In this document: piece after piece, positions 20,891 to 20,891 of the stretch
Layout of the letters: each line of letters starts with the position of its first letter
Position numbering within the stretch: the stretch's first letter is position 1
Origin: a virus
DNA length: 20,891 bases
Virus record (IMG/VR): IMGVR_UViG_3300034111_001217
Location: 1 to 20,891 of that record
Reading direction: 5' to 3' (one strand)
Notes under the pieces: model-generated
The model's input: the letters and a program-made list of their open reading frames with translations, nothing else
Told to the model about the DNA's origin: nothing
Databases searched by the model: none
Translations under genes and position numbers: made by a program

Positions 20891-20891
20891 T

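Noticed and set aside
1-20891. CRISPR arrays, insertion sequences, integrase or attachment sites
   Set aside because: No spaced direct-repeat array, transposase, recombinase motif or tRNA-associated duplication was seen; the only direct repeats are the pair in the leader at 12064-12102.

Overview
The window is part of a tailed-phage genome, most likely a myovirus-like relative of the T4 superfamily that infects a member of the Bacteroidota. Three observations support this. The replication genes match T4 functions: gp41-type helicase, UvsX/RecA, gp32-like single-strand binding protein and RNase H-type 5' nuclease. Every clear promoter has the Bacteroidota form (TTTG, 19-20 bases, TAnnTTT). One small gene belongs to DUF5522, a family I associate with Bacteroidota. 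All genes and RNA genes lie on the minus strand, so transcription runs from high to low coordinates. The DNA is AT-rich throughout. No database search was possible; calls rest on motifs, spacing and manual folding.

Layout in the direction of transcription. (a) 20890-18954: a baseplate/tail-like protein cut by the window edge, then an unknown small protein. (b) 18985-18088: a promoter, a phytanoyl-CoA-dioxygenase-like gene and a strong intrinsic terminator. (c) 18091-12190: a consensus promoter that overlaps the terminator's U-tract drives an almost leaderless family A DNA polymerase. It is followed by a large Pro/Gln-linker protein, two further phage proteins, a P-loop kinase resembling APS kinase, an HxGH nucleotidyltransferase, a DUF2061 membrane protein and DUF3310. 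(d) 12189-1601: a second promoter starts the replication and nucleotide-metabolism operon, in the order ssDNA-binding protein, RecA/UvsX, 5' nuclease, GroES, a 51-residue protein, DnaB-like helicase, class II ribonucleotide reductase, DUF5522, thioredoxin, DNA methyltransferase, SGNH hydrolase and AAA+ ATPase. (e) 1550-1: a protein-free RNA locus of about 1.6 kb.

The RNA locus is the most interesting part. One promoter drives a complete tmRNA (acceptor stem, T-arm, pseudoknots and a 22-codon tag ending ADYAVAA) and, only 4 bases later, an initiator-type tRNA-Met with the C1-A72 mismatch. Two more copies of the same promoter follow. The first precedes a short hairpin RNA. The second precedes at least 800 bases of hairpin-rich sequence with GNRA-like and CGNAA loops, which looks like one giant structured noncoding RNA of the GOLLD/ROOL kind and reaches the window edge.

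The genes fit together as follows. The helicase, RecA, ssDNA-binding protein, nuclease and polymerase replicate and recombine phage DNA. The B12-type reductase and its adjacent thioredoxin make dNTPs. GroES probably tunes the host chaperonin for virion protein folding. The tmRNA and initiator tRNA act on host translation.
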